Made by a program: the position numbers and the translations under genes. Below are positions 22,413-35,330 of a DNA stretch of 64,000 nt, in pieces (the stretch's first letter is position 1; the number at the start of each line of letters is the position of its first letter). This stretch comes from Pogostemon cablin (lineage: Eukaryota > Streptophyta > Magnoliopsida > Lamiales > Lamiaceae): the NCBI GenBank assembly GCA_023678885.1, contig CM042998.1, forward strand, positions 6,761,820-6,825,819, written 5' to 3'. The notes beneath the pieces are model-generated. The model saw nothing but the letters and a program-made list of their open reading frames with translations. It was not told the origin of the DNA and made no database searches.

Positions 22413-23198
22413 TGCAAATTTAAGAAGATCACAGATGTCAAAGCTCAGGTGAATAATCAGCCAGTGAATATTTGCATTTCCGATGTGAGAAAATACTTTG
22501 GATTCCGTGATGTCACGAAGCTCCCTGATGCCAAAGCAAAACTGAGTTATGATGTGGATAAATTCCTTGACTTGCTGACGTCAAAAGTGAGCAGACCAGA
22601 CTTAAAATATAAGCCATCACGGGACAAGAGTATGGTAATCCGGAATGTGATTATAAGGTATATTTGTCAGACTTTGGTGAATACTATTTTTTCCAGACCC
22701 GAGCCAGAAAATTTTAGAGCAGATGAGTTGATGATTCTATGGGCTTCACTTGGAGGATACAAAGTAGATCTGACTGAGCATTTGTTAGATCATATTGAAT
22801 CAATAGTGCAGAGGCCACCATGGGTCATCTCCATTGGCAGTCTACTCATAGTATTTTACATTTGGAAAGGAGTAGATCAGAGCAGGTGGGAAGAAATACC
22901 TGGGGATACACTGACGAATCTTTATCACTTATCCCGTGTCCGGATGCTTAGTTGCATTGATCACGGGGGACTCTTTTTCAATCTGGAAGAAGGAGATCTC
23001 TCCCAGTACTTTGCCTTACCAGCTGATCCAAGTTATACTACAGTGAATACTATGGAGGATGAGGAGAATCTGAGAATGTGGTCAAGAAGACATCGGGCAT
23101 TTATGGCAATAAATTCACTGCATCCGCCATTCAGATCAGCTACTCTTCTGGACATCAGCATCAGACCCATAGAGCCATCCTTAAAAGATTTTGATTAG
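22413..23198 (+). pseudogene. Athila ORF1-like protein fragment (longer copy)
   Basis: An open frame of about 260 codons (at least 22449-23198). Segments such as 'VRKYFGFRDVTKLPDAKAKL', 'ADELMILWASLGGYKVDLTE' and 'VFYIWKGVD' have the look of the ATHILA ORF-1 family, a retrotransposon protein of unclear role often placed with gag. There is no convincing ATG: the frame runs in from the LTR fusion point. Downstream the frame continues past the TAG with gag-like Gln/Glu-rich words to about 23440. A shorter, more broken copy lies at 34474-35056. Confidence 0.55.
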
Positions 23199-23439
23199 CA
23201 AATGCAGTTGCTTGAGACACCAGAGAAGCCTTCACATGAGCATCAGGCACTAGAAGAGCATAGCGTATTTAGTCCATCAGCGGCAAGAGTGGCAAAAGAG
23301 AGAGATACAAAGACAGTAGTTGGAGGATCAGCATTGGGAAGAACAGCGTAGGCTCAATGAAAAACAAGAACAAAGTTTAGAAGAATTGGCTGCTCGAATG
23401 GAGTACATGTGAGGTACTAGCCGGATCCCAACATTCCAC

Positions 23440-24909
23440 CGTACCAGCCTCGCCACCCACACCGGAGACATTGAGTTTCTAGAACCCTGCACTTCTTTTA
23501 AACTTGTTTAGATATTCTTTCTTACACAAGTTTGAGAGGTGTAGTGAGGTTTCTAGAAAGTTTAGGCGTTTTACACGCTGATAGTGAGCGAATATTGAGT
23601 TGTTGTCACAGGTAACAAATTCATAATTTATTGAATAGTGATCGTATCGTATTATCTTTTTTATCTTTCTATGAGCTTGAACTCTTTTGATAGAAATTTA
23701 GGCATGGTGACATGGTTGGTTAGTGATGAAAAATTTTGAAACTAAATTTTTTTTACTCTAGTGAATTAAATGGATGGAACTGTGTTGTTATGGGAATTAT
23801 GAATTACTAGATTGCCTTAGTTGTTGGATTAATGTACACCCTGTGAGTGTTGAGCCTAATAATTCAATTCTTGAGTGTTTGGTTAATTGTAAATATTTAT
23901 AGAACTTGCCCTGTGTCTCCTTAAATATTCGAGATAATTTAGTGGGTCTTGGAAATGATTTTAGGCCATCTTTATTTTTTTACCCTATATTTATCCTATA
24001 CACTTATCCAGTATTCATTTAATCATTCGTCAAACCTTTTGAGCTTCAAATACCAATTTTTTATATATAACCAGTATGAGCCTAATCAATTTGATTTTTC
24101 TTTGTTTTACTTGGATTGATCGAGTAAATTTGAGTAGTGGTTAGAAAAAGAATTTTAAATTGTTGGAGTTGAGAAGGAAATGAATTTGGAGTAGTAGAAG
24201 AATAGAATCCCTCGTGAAGGAGTAGAAAAATGAAAATAAAAAGGGGTAGCAGATTGTGGAGTTGAAAAAGAGAATCGAAGGTGAATTGTCTGGTCTGAAC
24301 AATAATTGAAAGAAAATATATGTAGAAAGAGTATTCATGAAAATATTTACGCTCTTATAACTTGAGTTGATAGACCTAGTGTTTTTGTGGTTGATTGAAG
24401 AAAAGTGATAAATTTGGAGATTGGGTGAGAATTGGAAAATTCCAATTTTGTGCTGAATTGATGTGGTGAAGATAAAGATCAAACAATTTTACTTGATTGA
24501 TCGAAGTTTTTATAGTCATTTATCCAAATAATTCCTACCCCTTCCAAAGAGCCAACGATACAACCAAATAGAAAGACCTTTTGATCCTTGACCTACTGAT
24601 TACAAGTAAAAGGAGAGTAGAGACAAGGGGCAAGCTTATGGTTAAATACTGCAGTTGAATCAGTTGAGTGAAATAACATCCTATATATAAGAGGGTTGAG
24701 TGATATACTATCCGATGAGTTTCCATGTACTAAGGCTGCAATCTAGTTAGTAGTAATTTTTCCATGATGTATCACATGTTTGTCTGCTTGGTTTACTTGA
24801 GTTGAGTTTTCTTAAAATATTTCTGAAACCATCATAATCATTGTCACGTCCTAGTTTTCTTTTGTTCTTTGCGTTGCTTGGGACGAACAACAGTTCAAGT
24901 TTGGGGAGT
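23440..24909 (+). other. 3' non-coding spacer before LTR B
   Basis: No ORF of note. Matches the spacers at 28.96-30.38 and 31.88-33.20 kb along its length, including the conserved block near 23900-23975 ('gaacttgcc', 'gattttaggccatctttatt'), and ends with a stem-loop (24873-24891) and the purine tract 'aagtttggggag'. Confidence 0.65.
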
Positions 24910-26254
24910 TGATAAACACAGATTTTACATTTTTATATAGGCAGTTCCATAGTTGATTATTGCATGATTTCATTATTTTGTGGAGTAATATGCTTAATTG
25001 TTGTATTTTAGAACTTCATGGGTAATTTGGAGTTATTGTAGATTTTAAGCCTATTTGGAAAGAAAAGGACTTTTTGTTACACTTTGTTTGGTCAAGTCAT
25101 GTGATTCCCTTTGATAAAAGAATTTTGTGTTCTCCAAAGTTCTTCTCAGGCCCAAGCCCATGACTTCACTTGACCTATGATATTTTTACATCTCTATAAA
25201 TATTTCAACAGGTCTGAAAGAGTGGGGATCGAGTCTTACATCAGTCTACACATTTATTGAGAGTCAATCTGCATCCAGGCAATGCCGTGGAGTCGCGAAG
25301 ACGAAAGTCAAGAGATGAGGCGGTACTTATCCCTTCACCCGTTCTTATCAGTATTTGATGTTGAACTCTGCGTTATTTAATTTCTTTATTTTCTTTATGT
25401 CAGCGTAAATTTCTAGATTCTAGGGTTGCACGAGTAACTTGGTATTGGATTGTTTTGGTGCAAACCCTATGTTTAATTCCAGCATATTATTTCTTTTATG
25501 TGTGCGATTTCTTTACACATTTAATTAATTAGCTACCAATTATTCGTACTAGTTTATTAATCCAAAAGGCGAAAGTTGAGTGTTAATATTGATCGCTTCA
25601 CACACATAACACATCTAGTAGTCATATTGTTACTGTGAGACAAATAGTGTGAGATAATTCAATTCGATAAATCTATTTGGAGTTAATTGATGTGATATTT
25701 ACGTTACTATTATATTCGTCGATTAATCAACTTGTGATTAGATTCAAAAGAATTTATTACATAAAATTCAGATTGCTTTAGGAATTTATGCTAGAATTAA
25801 ATATTGAGGTTCCATCCATTGCATGACAAGCCAAGTGAAAGTGTAATTACCTAGAATCACTTTTATCATTATGATTTTTATCATTATAATATTTTCATCA
25901 ATTATTGAGTCCAATAATTGCATACATCTTATTCATAGTTTATTTAATATTCATTGTTGGTTACTTCAGATTCATATACACTCTTATTTTCCTTATTCTT
26001 GGACAAATATTTAGTTAAATAGATTTTAATTCAATATATGTGGATTCGATACCTTACCTACTTGCTTGCTACGTATGTCCTGTATACTTGCGGAATATAG
26101 TGTCGTTTGCATAATAGTGAGTGTTTAAATTTGTGCTGCAAATATCTGACCATTCATCTAAGTTCTTTCGATTCTCAATCTGTTTAATCTCATTGCAGTT
26201 GCTTCAATTTTCGAATCAAAAAGAAATTCTTTTCTTGCTTGTGATCTGCTATCA
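24910..26254 (+). repeat. LTR B, the only full-length LTR of the chain
   Basis: 1,345 bp, TGATA at the left and TATCA at the right, giving proper LTR ends. It is followed by 'agttta' and a decayed primer site at 26261. It closes the element on its left and opens the gag-protease element on its right. Confidence 0.8.
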
Positions 26255-26260
26255 AGTTTA

Positions 26261-26278
26261 TGGCGTCGTTGCGTGTGG
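26261..26278 (+). promoter_or_regulatory. Decayed Athila-type primer-binding site
   Basis: TGGCGTCGTTGCGTGTGG differs in a few positions from TGGCGCCGTTGCCGGGGA, and has the same 6-nt spacing from the LTR as the site at 38319. Confidence 0.65.
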
Positions 26279-26380
26279 AATGAAATAAATTTGATTAATT
26301 TTAATATAAGTTCATTGAATAAGTATTTAATTTATTATTATTTGAATGGGCTTAAATATATTAATTTTTTTGCAAGAGTT

Positions 26381-27531
26381 TATGATAACCAGATCAAAGC
26401 AAGAAAAGAATTACTTTTTGATCCGGAAATTGAAGCAACTGCAAGGAGATTAAACAGATTGAGAACAGAAAGAACTAAGATGAATGGTCAGGATCCACCA
26501 GCTGATCCACCACAGGATGATCGAAATGGTGTGGATAACAGGAATGAATAGGTCATCCCACGACTTCAGAATCAAGGTGTACCAATCCCACCAAGGCCTA
26601 TTAGACATGCTTTCATACCTGACGGGAATCAGAGGTATGGTGGGATAGCACCACAACACCATACTGATCAGGCTGTGCAGAAACACAATATCAATCCAAC
26701 GCTGATCAACATGGTGAATAATAATACTATTGGGGGACTCCCGCATGAGAATCCGTACACCCATTTATCACAGTTTATGGAATTATGTGATATGATGTAC
26801 AATAGTAGGGTCCCATAAGAGTATAATTACTGCAAGCTATTCCCATTCTCTTTGAGGGATAAAGCATAGAGTTGGCTACTGTCTCATGATCCTCCATTGG
26901 CTAACTGGGAGGAAACAAAACAAAGTTCTTACTGAAATATTTTCCTCCAAGTAAGACAATGAGGTTGAGAAGCTCAATTTCACAATTCAAGCAGTATGAT
27001 GATGAGCCATTATTTGACGCTGGGGATTGATACAAAGAGCTTATGCAATCATGTCCAATGCATGGATTCTCAGTTGATGATCAGATTTGGTACTTTTACC
27101 AAGGGTTAGACGAAAACACTCATCCAATGGTGGACGCATCAGCTGGAGGAAGCATAGCAAATTTGGATTCAAAGACAGCATTTGATTTGATAGAGGATAT
27201 GGCTACAAACAGTTATCAGTGGCCAGGTGAGAGAAAGGTCTTAAAAAGGGTAGCAAAAGTGAATGAGTCAGATGTCACGTCTAAGCTGGACACTATCATG
27301 AAACTTTTAACCACATCACCTCACTCTCCACCAAAGGTGATAAATCTAGATTTAGAAGAAGCCACATATATCAGAGACAGATACTATAACAACTTCAGAG
27401 TTAATCAGTTCTATGATCCATCTTGGAGGACCCATGAGAATCTGTTTTGTGGAAACCAAAGGAACACCTTGCAGCCTCTCGTTGGATTTTCAGTCACTAA
27501 TGGGGTAATCGATGAACTCCAAGGTAATTAA
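26381..27531 (+). pseudogene. Athila-like gag, broken
   Basis: Gag of a Ty3/Gypsy element, the structural protein of the virus-like particle. The order is a basic N-terminal region near 26381-26500 ('ATARRLNRLRTERTK'), the Retrotrans_gag core ('FPFSLRDKA', 'WLLSHDPP', 'KYFPPSKTMRLRSSISQF'), then 'CPMHGFSVDDQIWYFYQGL' and 'VDASAGGSIANLDSKTAFDL', typical of Athila gag. Lesions are stops at 26549, 26816 and about 26867, a frameshift near 26925, and a TGA near 27027. The last part is open from 27043 to 27531. Confidence 0.8.
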
Positions 27532-28418
27532 GTTGATAAGTGAAGAAGAAAAGAGAAAAGAGAATGAAGAGGAGGTGGTCCCAGAAGAAGACAAAAGTCC
27601 TCCACGTGTTGAAAAAGGGGCTGGGAAGCCAAAATCCATTTCTCTCCCTTCTACTTTTTGTGAACCTAAAAATATTCCTGTTCCTTTCCCCCAAATTTCT
27701 GAAAAGAAAAATAAATTGCATGAGCAATTTTTGAAATTTTATGAAATTTTCAAGAAAATTAACATAAATATTTCTTTTGCAGAGGCACTGGAGCAAATAC
27801 CAATTTATGTCAAGTTTTTGAGAGAGATGATTTCTAAGAAAAAGAAGCTGAAAGATGAAGTGGTTGGACTTACGGAGAGTTGCCAAGAAGTCTTGCTTGG
27901 AAAAGCTGAAAAGAAAAAAGATCCAGGCTGCTTTAGTTTTCCATGCTCTTTAGGAAATAATAATATTAATGCTTTATGTGATTTAGGAGTAAGTATAAAT
28001 CTAATGCCTTTATCTCTCTTTGAAAGGGTAGGAATTGGAGATTTGAAGCCCACTACAATCAAATTAATGATGGCTGATAGATCCATGATTGAACCTAAAG
28101 GAATCATTGAAGATGTTTTGGTGGATGTGAATGGATTTATTTTCCCTACAGATTTTGTTGTCATGGATATGAGGAAAGATAAAAAAAAATTCACTTATAA
28201 TGGGGAGGCCATTTTTAGCTACTGCAAAAGCTATAGTGGATGTGTATCAAGGAAGATTGATTTTGAGGCATGAGGAGAAAAAAGTAGAATTCCATGTGCA
28301 AGATAAAGTGAAAAAATTCACAAAGATGGAATTGCTAAAAAAGTTGAAAGATGAGAAAGGACCTGAGTGCACTTACATAATAGAAGATTTTGGGCGCAAC
28401 CGTTTTGGCTTCGGTTAA
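27512..28418 (+). pseudogene. Athila-like aspartic protease region, frameshifted
   Basis: Follows and overlaps the gag frame. A Lys/Glu-rich linker leads to the retropepsin-like domain with 'ALCDLGVSINLMPLSLF', the Athila version of the Asp active site; the usual DLGAS reads DLGVS here. The frame breaks at a run of eight or more A near 28186 and continues in another frame with 'GRPFLATAKAIVDVYQG', the C-terminal protease signature. No reverse transcriptase, RNase H or integrase follows, so the element is non-autonomous. Confidence 0.8.
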
Positions 28419-28439
28419 AAGTCATATTTTTGCCGAACT

Positions 28440-30380
28440 CTCCAACGTTAAACATGAGTGCTCGTTGGGAGTCACCCCAACGCTATCTTTACTGCTTTTC
28501 GTATTTTATTTTATTAGTATAAGTTGTTTTTAATTTTAGTGATAATCGAGTGCTTTACTTTTTTCTCTGTTTTGGATGCAGGGTTGTGTTTTCTCTGTTT
28601 TATGATTCTAAGTGTTGAAGTGATAATAAGGAGTTAAAAAAAATTTCAAAAAATTCACGCCACTTTGGGCGAGTCAGCAAAGAGATCTGGGCAAATCGTT
28701 GGTTCGTTTGGGCGAAATGATGGGAAAGTTGGGACGAGTACTCTAGCATTCTCCGCCATTCTCCACATAGGTAAGAAAGGTAAATGGGTTGTTTATTTTT
28801 GTTTATTATTTTCTTTTACTGCCAAACAAATCCCACATTTTTCTCTCACATCATTTTACACACATTTGTTTCTTTTTACTCTCTCTCACCTACATACACA
28901 CATTAACTGTGCACCATTATACCCACAATACCATATAATTTTAATATGTAATTTCAAGGCCCCTCACTCTTTTTAAACTTATTTCAATATTCTATCAAAA
29001 ATAAGTTTTGGGAGGGAGAGTGTGGTTCCTAGAAATTATTTTGGTTCGGTGACCAAGGGAGATCGTCATGTGAGTTAATTTTCATGGGTATACTTTTTTG
29101 CTTGGGTAATTATGAACTGTATTATCTTATTTATTTCTCCATGAACTTGAACACTTTCGATAGAAAATCTAGGCATACCGACGTGATTGGTTGGTTAATG
29201 ATGAGAAAATTTTTCTGTGATAAAATTTTATGATTCTTGTGAATTAAGAGGATTAAACTGTGTTGTCATAGGAATTATGAATTGCTAGATTGTCTTAGTC
29301 GTTGGAATTAAATTTACACTCTGTGAGTTTTGAGCCTAATAATTCAATTCTTGAGAGTCTGATTAATTGTAAGTGTTTCTAGAACTTGTCGTGAGTCTTT
29401 TTGAATATTCGAGATAATTTATTGAGTCTTGGAAATGATTTTAGGCCATATTTGATTTTTACCTATCTCTACCCTATACATTTATCCGGTACTCATTTAA
29501 TCCTTTGTCAACCCCTTTGATCTTTAAATACCATTTTTTCTAATAACCTGTTTGAGCCTAATCAATACTTGATTTTTCTTTGTGTTACTTGGATTGGTTG
29601 AGTAAATTTGTAAAAGAGGTTAGAGAAAGAATCTTATATTATAGGAGTTGATAAGGAGAATGAGTCGAGAAAAAAAATCAAAATGGGATAATAGACAGTG
29701 GAAAAAGAAAAATCGTTGGAGTTGAAAAAGAAAAGAAAAAGAGAAAAAAAGTCAAAGTTGAATGTCTGGGTTAGAGCATTGAAATATTGTAGAAGAGTTA
29801 TTCTTGAATAATATTAAACTCTTTTACATTGAGTTGATAGACCCAATACTATTGTGGTTGATTGAGAAGAAAAGTTATAAATTTGGAGTTCAGGTGGAGA
29901 ATTGAAAATTTTTCCAATTTTTGTGCTAAATGAAGTGGTGATGATAAAAGATCATAAGAGTTTACTTGATTGATCCAAGTTTTTAGTCAGTTATCCATAT
30001 AGTTCCTACCCTTTCCAAATAGCCTACGTTACAACCAAATAGAAAGACCTTTCTGATCCTTGACTTAGTAATTACAAGTAAAAGGAGAGTAGAGACAATA
30101 GGCAAGCCTATGGTTAAACACTGCAGTTGAATAAGTTTGAGTGAAATAAATGCCTATTCACTAGAGGGTTGAGTGATACTATTTGGTGAGCTTTCATGTA
30201 CTAAGGCAATAATCTAGTTATTAGTATTTTTTTCCACGATGTATCACAGGTGTGTCTGCTGGTTTACTTGAATTGAGCTTTCTTAAAATATTTCTGAAAC
30301 CATCATATTTATTGTCACGTCCTAGTTTTCTTTTATTCTTTGCGTTGCTCGGGACGAGCAACAGTTCAAGTTTGGGGAGG
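28440..30380 (+). other. Non-coding 3' spacer before LTR C
   Basis: Begins with 'ctccaacgttaaacatgagtgc', also seen after the coding region of the 36-45 kb element (40362), then has no gene. Carries the conserved 3' block near 29385-29455, the stem-loop at 30344-30362 and the purine tract 'aagtttggggagg'. Confidence 0.65.
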
Positions 30381-31870
30381 TGATAAACACGAATTTTTTA
30401 TGTGTTTATATAGGCCGTTCCATAGTTGATTATTGAATGATTTCATTTATTTTGTGGAGTTATATGCTTAATTATTACATTTTAGAACTTCACGGGTATT
30501 TTGGAGTTATTGTAGATTTTAAGCCTATTTGGAAAAGAAAAGAAGGACTTTTTATTGAAGAAAAAAACTGGATTTAATGGATTTAAAGGAAAAGAGAAGC
30601 CACGTTGTCACCCATAAGAGGCCCGCATTTGTCTGGTCGAGTTAATGGCAATTAGAGCGGAATTATTAGATGATTTGGCGAACCAACATTTATTTTGGTC
30701 TAACGGAAGCCTAGTTTGGGCGAATCACAATTTTATTAGGGCGAGTCAAAAGCAGATTTCAATACCGAGAGTTTTCACTCAATTTTGACGTCGATCGTTC
30801 GACCAAATCACACGTCGTTTGATCGAGTCAAGTGATTCCTTTTGATACGAGAGTTTTATATAATCCAAAGTTATTCTCAAGCCCATGCCCATGACTTTAC
30901 TTGTCCAATGATATTTCTACATCTCTATAAATACTTCAACAAGTCTGAAAGAGAGAACATCGATTAATTCGTCAAGTCATTCACACATTCATCCATAGAG
31001 TCGGTCCGAATCCGAAGAACGTCATAGAGTAACAAAGACGAAAGTCTATGAACGAGACGACGCTTATTCCTTCATCCTGGTTTTATTAGTCTATTTAATT
31101 TCATGTTGAATTTAGATTTATTTTATTTCTTTATTTCCTGTATGGAAGCTTAAACTTCCAGATTCTAGGGTTGCACGAGTAGTTTGGTTTTGGATTGTTT
31201 TGGTGTGTGAACCCTTTATTTAATTCAAGCAGTTTATTTCTTTTATATGTGTGATTTCTTTACATGATTAATTGATTCGCGACCAATTACTCATATCTGT
31301 TTATTAAACTAAGAAACGAAAGTTGAGGGTTAATATTGATCATTTCATACATATAACACATCTAGTAGTCGTATCGTTATTGTGAAACATAAGGTGTGAG
31401 AGATTTCAAACCGATAAATCAATTGGGAATTAATTGATGTGATATTTAAGTTACTGTTATATTCATTGATTGATCTACTTGTGATTAGATTCGAAAGAAT
31501 TAATTACATAAATTACAGATTGCTTTAGTAAATTATGCTTGATTTGAATTAAGAAGTTACATCCACTGAATGACAAACCAAGTGAAAGTGTAATACCTAT
31601 AATTATTTTTAATATTTTTATTTTTATCCAATTTATACTCTGCATCTGTTAAGTCCATTAATTGCATATTTATTTTTGATTTTATTGTTTATTTAATTCT
31701 CAAACCTCCTGATATTTTTCTTATTCTTGGACAAGTATTTAATTAATTAGATTTTTAATCATTCCATGTGGATTCGATACCTTACCTATCTGCTTGCTAC
31801 ATATGTCTCGTATACTTACGGAATATAGTGTCATTTGCATATTAGTGAGTGTTTAAATTTATGTTGCAAT
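30381..31870 (+). repeat. LTR C, 3' end lost
   Basis: Starts TGATAAACACGAATTTTTTA; TATAAATA is at 30926. It matches LTR B until about 31870 and then jumps into spacer sequence equivalent to 29078 onward, so the last 100-odd bp of the LTR and a whole coding interior are missing. Confidence 0.75.
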
Positions 31871-33204
31871 TATTCTTAAATTTGTGTGTTAATTTTCATG
31901 GGTATATTTTTTTTTGCTTCGGTGATTATGAACCATATTATCTTATTTATTTCTCCATGAGCTTGAACACTTTCGATAGAAATTCTAGGCATAATAACAT
32001 GATTGGTTGGTTAATGATGATAAAATTTTTCTGTGATAAAATTTTACGATTCTTGTGAATTAAGAGGATTAAATTGTGTTGTCATGGGAATTATGAATTG
32101 CTAAATTGCCTTAGTCTTTGGAATTAAATTTCAACCATGTGAGTTTTGAACCTAATAATTCAATTCTTGAGAGTCTGATTAATTGTAAGTGTTTCTAGAA
32201 CTTGCAATGAGTCTCCTTGAATATTCGAGATAATTTATTGAGTCTTGGAAATGATTTTAGGCCATATTTGATTTTTACCTATTTCTACCCTATACATTTA
32301 TCCGGTACTCATTTAATCCTTTGTCAACCCCTTTGAGCTTTAAATACCATTTTTTTAATAACATGTTTGAGCTTAATCAATACTTGATTTTTCTTTGTGT
32401 TACTTGGATTGGTTGAGTAAATTTGTAAAAGAGGTTAGAGAAAGAATCTTATATTGTTGGAGTTGAGAAGGAGAATGAGTCGAGAAAAAAAATCAAAATG
32501 GAATAGTAGATAGTGGAAAAAGAAAAATTGTTGGAGTTGAAAAAGAAAAGAAAGGAGAAAAAAAGTTAAAGTTGAATGTCTGGGTTAGAGCATTGAAATA
32601 TTATAGAAGACTTATTCATGAATAATATTAAACTCCTTTACATTGAGTTGATAGATCCAGTACTAATGTGGTTGATTGAGAAGAAAAGTTATAAATTTGG
32701 AGTTCAGGTGGAGAATGTAAAATTTTTCCAAATTTTGTGCTTAATGAAGTGGTGAAGATAAAAGATCAAAAGATTTTACTTGATTGATCCAAGATTTTAG
32801 TCACTTATCCATATAGTTCCTACCACTTCCAAATAACCTACGATACAACCAAATAGAAAGGCCTTTCTGATCCTTGACTTATTAATTACAAGTAAAAGGA
32901 GAGTAGAGAAAATGGGCAAGTCTATGGTTAAACACTGCAGTTGAATCAGTTCGAGTGAAATAAAAGCCTATTCACTAGAGGGTTGAGTGATACACTATTT
33001 GGTGAGTTTTCATGTACTAAGACAATAATCTAGTTAGTAGTAATTTTTTCCATGATGTATCACAGGTGTGTCAGCTTGGTTTACTTGAATTGAGCTTTCT
33101 TAAAATATTTATGAAACCATCATAATCATTGTCACGTCCTAGTTTCTTAGTTTCTTTTATTCTTTGCGTTGCTCAGGACGAGCAACAGTTCAAGTTTGGA
33201 GAGT
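31871..33204 (+). other. Spacer between LTR C and LTR D
   Basis: Close copy of 29078-30380: same order of non-coding words, conserved block near 32200-32270, stem-loop at 33168-33186. No ORF. It is joined directly to LTR C without a primer site or gag. Confidence 0.65.
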
Positions 33205-34473
33205 TGATAAATATATATTTTACGTGTTTATATAGGCCGTTCCATAGTTGACTACTGCATGATTTCATTTATTTTGTGGAGTTATATGCTTAATTGTTAT
33301 ATTTTAGAACTTCACGAGTATTTTGGAGTTATTGTAGATTTTAAGCCTATTTGGAAAAGAAAAGAAGGACTTTTTATTGAAGAAGAATACTGGATTTAAT
33401 GGATTTAAAGGAAAAGAGAAGCCACGTGGTCGCCCATAAGAGGCTCGCATTTGTCTGGTCGAGTTGATGGCAATTAGAGCAGAATTATTGGATGATTTGG
33501 ACGAACCAACATTTATTTTAGTCTAATGGAAGCCCAGTTTGGGCGAATCACAATTCTATTGGGGCGAGTCAAAAGCAGATTTCAATGCTGAGAGTTTCCA
33601 CTCAATTTTGACGCCGATCGTTCGACCAAATCACACGTCTTTTGGTCGAGTCAAGTGATTCCTTTTGATACGAGAGTTTTATATTCTCCAAAGTTATTCT
33701 CAAGCCCAGGCCCATGACTTTACTTGTCCAATGATATTTCTACATCTCTATAAATACTTCAACAAGTTTGAAAGAGAGAACATCGATTAATTCATCAAGT
33801 CATTCACACATTCATCCACAGAGTCAGTCCGCATCCAAAGAACGTCGTGGAGTCACAAAGACGAAAGTCTAGGGACTAGACGACGCATATTCCTTCATCC
33901 GGGTTTTATTAGTGTATTTGATTTCATGTTGAATTTAGATTTATTTTATTTTCTATTTTCTGTATGGAAGCTTAAACTTCCAGATTCTAGGGTTGCACGA
34001 GTAGTTTGGTTTTGGATTGTTTTGGTGCGTGAACCCTTTATTTAATTCAAGCAGTTTATTTCTTTTATATGTGTGATTTCTCTACATGATTAATTGATTC
34101 GCGACCAATTATTCATATCTGTTTATTAAACAAAGAAACGAAAGTTGAGGGTTAATATTGATCATTTCACACATATAACACATCTAATAGTCATATCGTT
34201 ATTGTGAGACAAAAGGTGTGAGAGATTTCAATCTGATAAATCTGTTGGGAGTTAATTGATGTGATATTTACATTACTATTATATTCATTGATTGATCTAC
34301 TTGTGATTAGATTCGAAAGAATTAATTACATAAATTACAGATTGCTTTAGAAAATTATGCTTGAATTGAATTAAGAAGTTCCATCCACTGCATGACAAAC
34401 CAAGTGAAAGTATAATACCTAGAATTATTTTTATTATTCTTATTTTCATCCAATTCATATTCTGCATCTGTTG
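33205..34473 (+). repeat. LTR D, truncated at the same base as LTR A
   Basis: Starts TGATAAATATATATTTT. It is very similar to LTR A throughout and leaves the LTR at the same point ('ctgcatctgtt'), entering the same ORF1-like sequence. Confidence 0.75.
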
Positions 34474-35056
34474 CAAATTTAAGAAGAAGATCATAGATGT
34501 CAAAGCTAAGGTGAATAATCAGCCAGTTAATATTAGCATTTCCGATGTGAGACAATACTTTGGATTCCGTGATGGCACGAAGCTCCCTGATACCAAAGCA
34601 AAACTGAGTTATGATGAGGATAAATTCCTTGACTTGATGACGTCAAAAGTGAGCAGACCAGACTTAAAATATAAGCCATCATGGGACAAGAGTATGGTAA
34701 TCTGGAATTTGATTATGAGGTTTATTCGTTAGGCTTTGGCGAATACTATTTTTACCTGACCCGAGCCAGGAAATTTTAGAGCGGATGAGTTGATGATTCT
34801 ATGGGCTTCACTTGGAGGATATAAAGTGGATCTGACTGAGCATTTGTTAGATCATATTGAATCAATAGTGCAGAGGCCACCATCGGTCATCTACATTTAT
34901 AGTCTACTCACAGTATTTTACATTTGGAAAGGAGTAGATCGGAGTAGGTGGGAAGAAATACCTAGGGATACATTGAGTGATCTATACGCCAAAACGATCC
35001 TCTCTTCCGTGGCTTTCCGTCAGTATATCACACGTCGAAATATGAGGTATGTATGA
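34474..35056 (+). pseudogene. Athila ORF1-like fragment, shorter copy
   Basis: Second copy of the ORF1-like sequence, with 'YFGFRDGTKLPDTKAKLSYD', a TAG near 34730 ending the first part, a small indel, then 'MILWASLGGYKVDLTE'. Similarity to the longer copy ends near 34982. The sequence then changes to a block related to 19720-19890. Confidence 0.6.
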
Positions 35057-35330
35057 TTTTATAAAACTAGTACAAGTTGGTGGATAGCAGCAGCAAATAA
35101 CCTTCCGGTCTTCTGCTGTATTCCCAAGTCCAATCTCGATATCGTGTGGGCGACACGGATTTGGTTACACCAAATAGGGAAAGAACTTCCTATGTGAGAT
35201 TGATCAAATTGTAGATTTAAGCTATATGAGAATGTTCCATCTTATTGCACACATTGTTGTAAATTAGGCCACATGGAAGGTGCTTGTGAAATTCACCCAT
35301 CTGGAGGGGGAAATGAAGCTAGAAAGTGAA
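34983..35330 (+). pseudogene. Retroelement debris with a CCHC zinc knuckle
   Basis: The first 180 bp resemble the LTR-like block at 19720-19890. Then 'CTHCCKLGHMEGAC' (about 35248-35290) gives a C-x2-C-x4-H-x4-C knuckle of the kind seen in plant LINE ORF1 and DUF4283-type proteins. Only about 35 codons around it read sensibly. A LINE origin is a guess. Confidence 0.4.

Noticed and set aside
27497..28194. Long minus-strand ORFs opposite the protease region
   Set aside because: Antisense shadows of the gag/protease frame; composition follows the sense strand's Lys/Glu bias.
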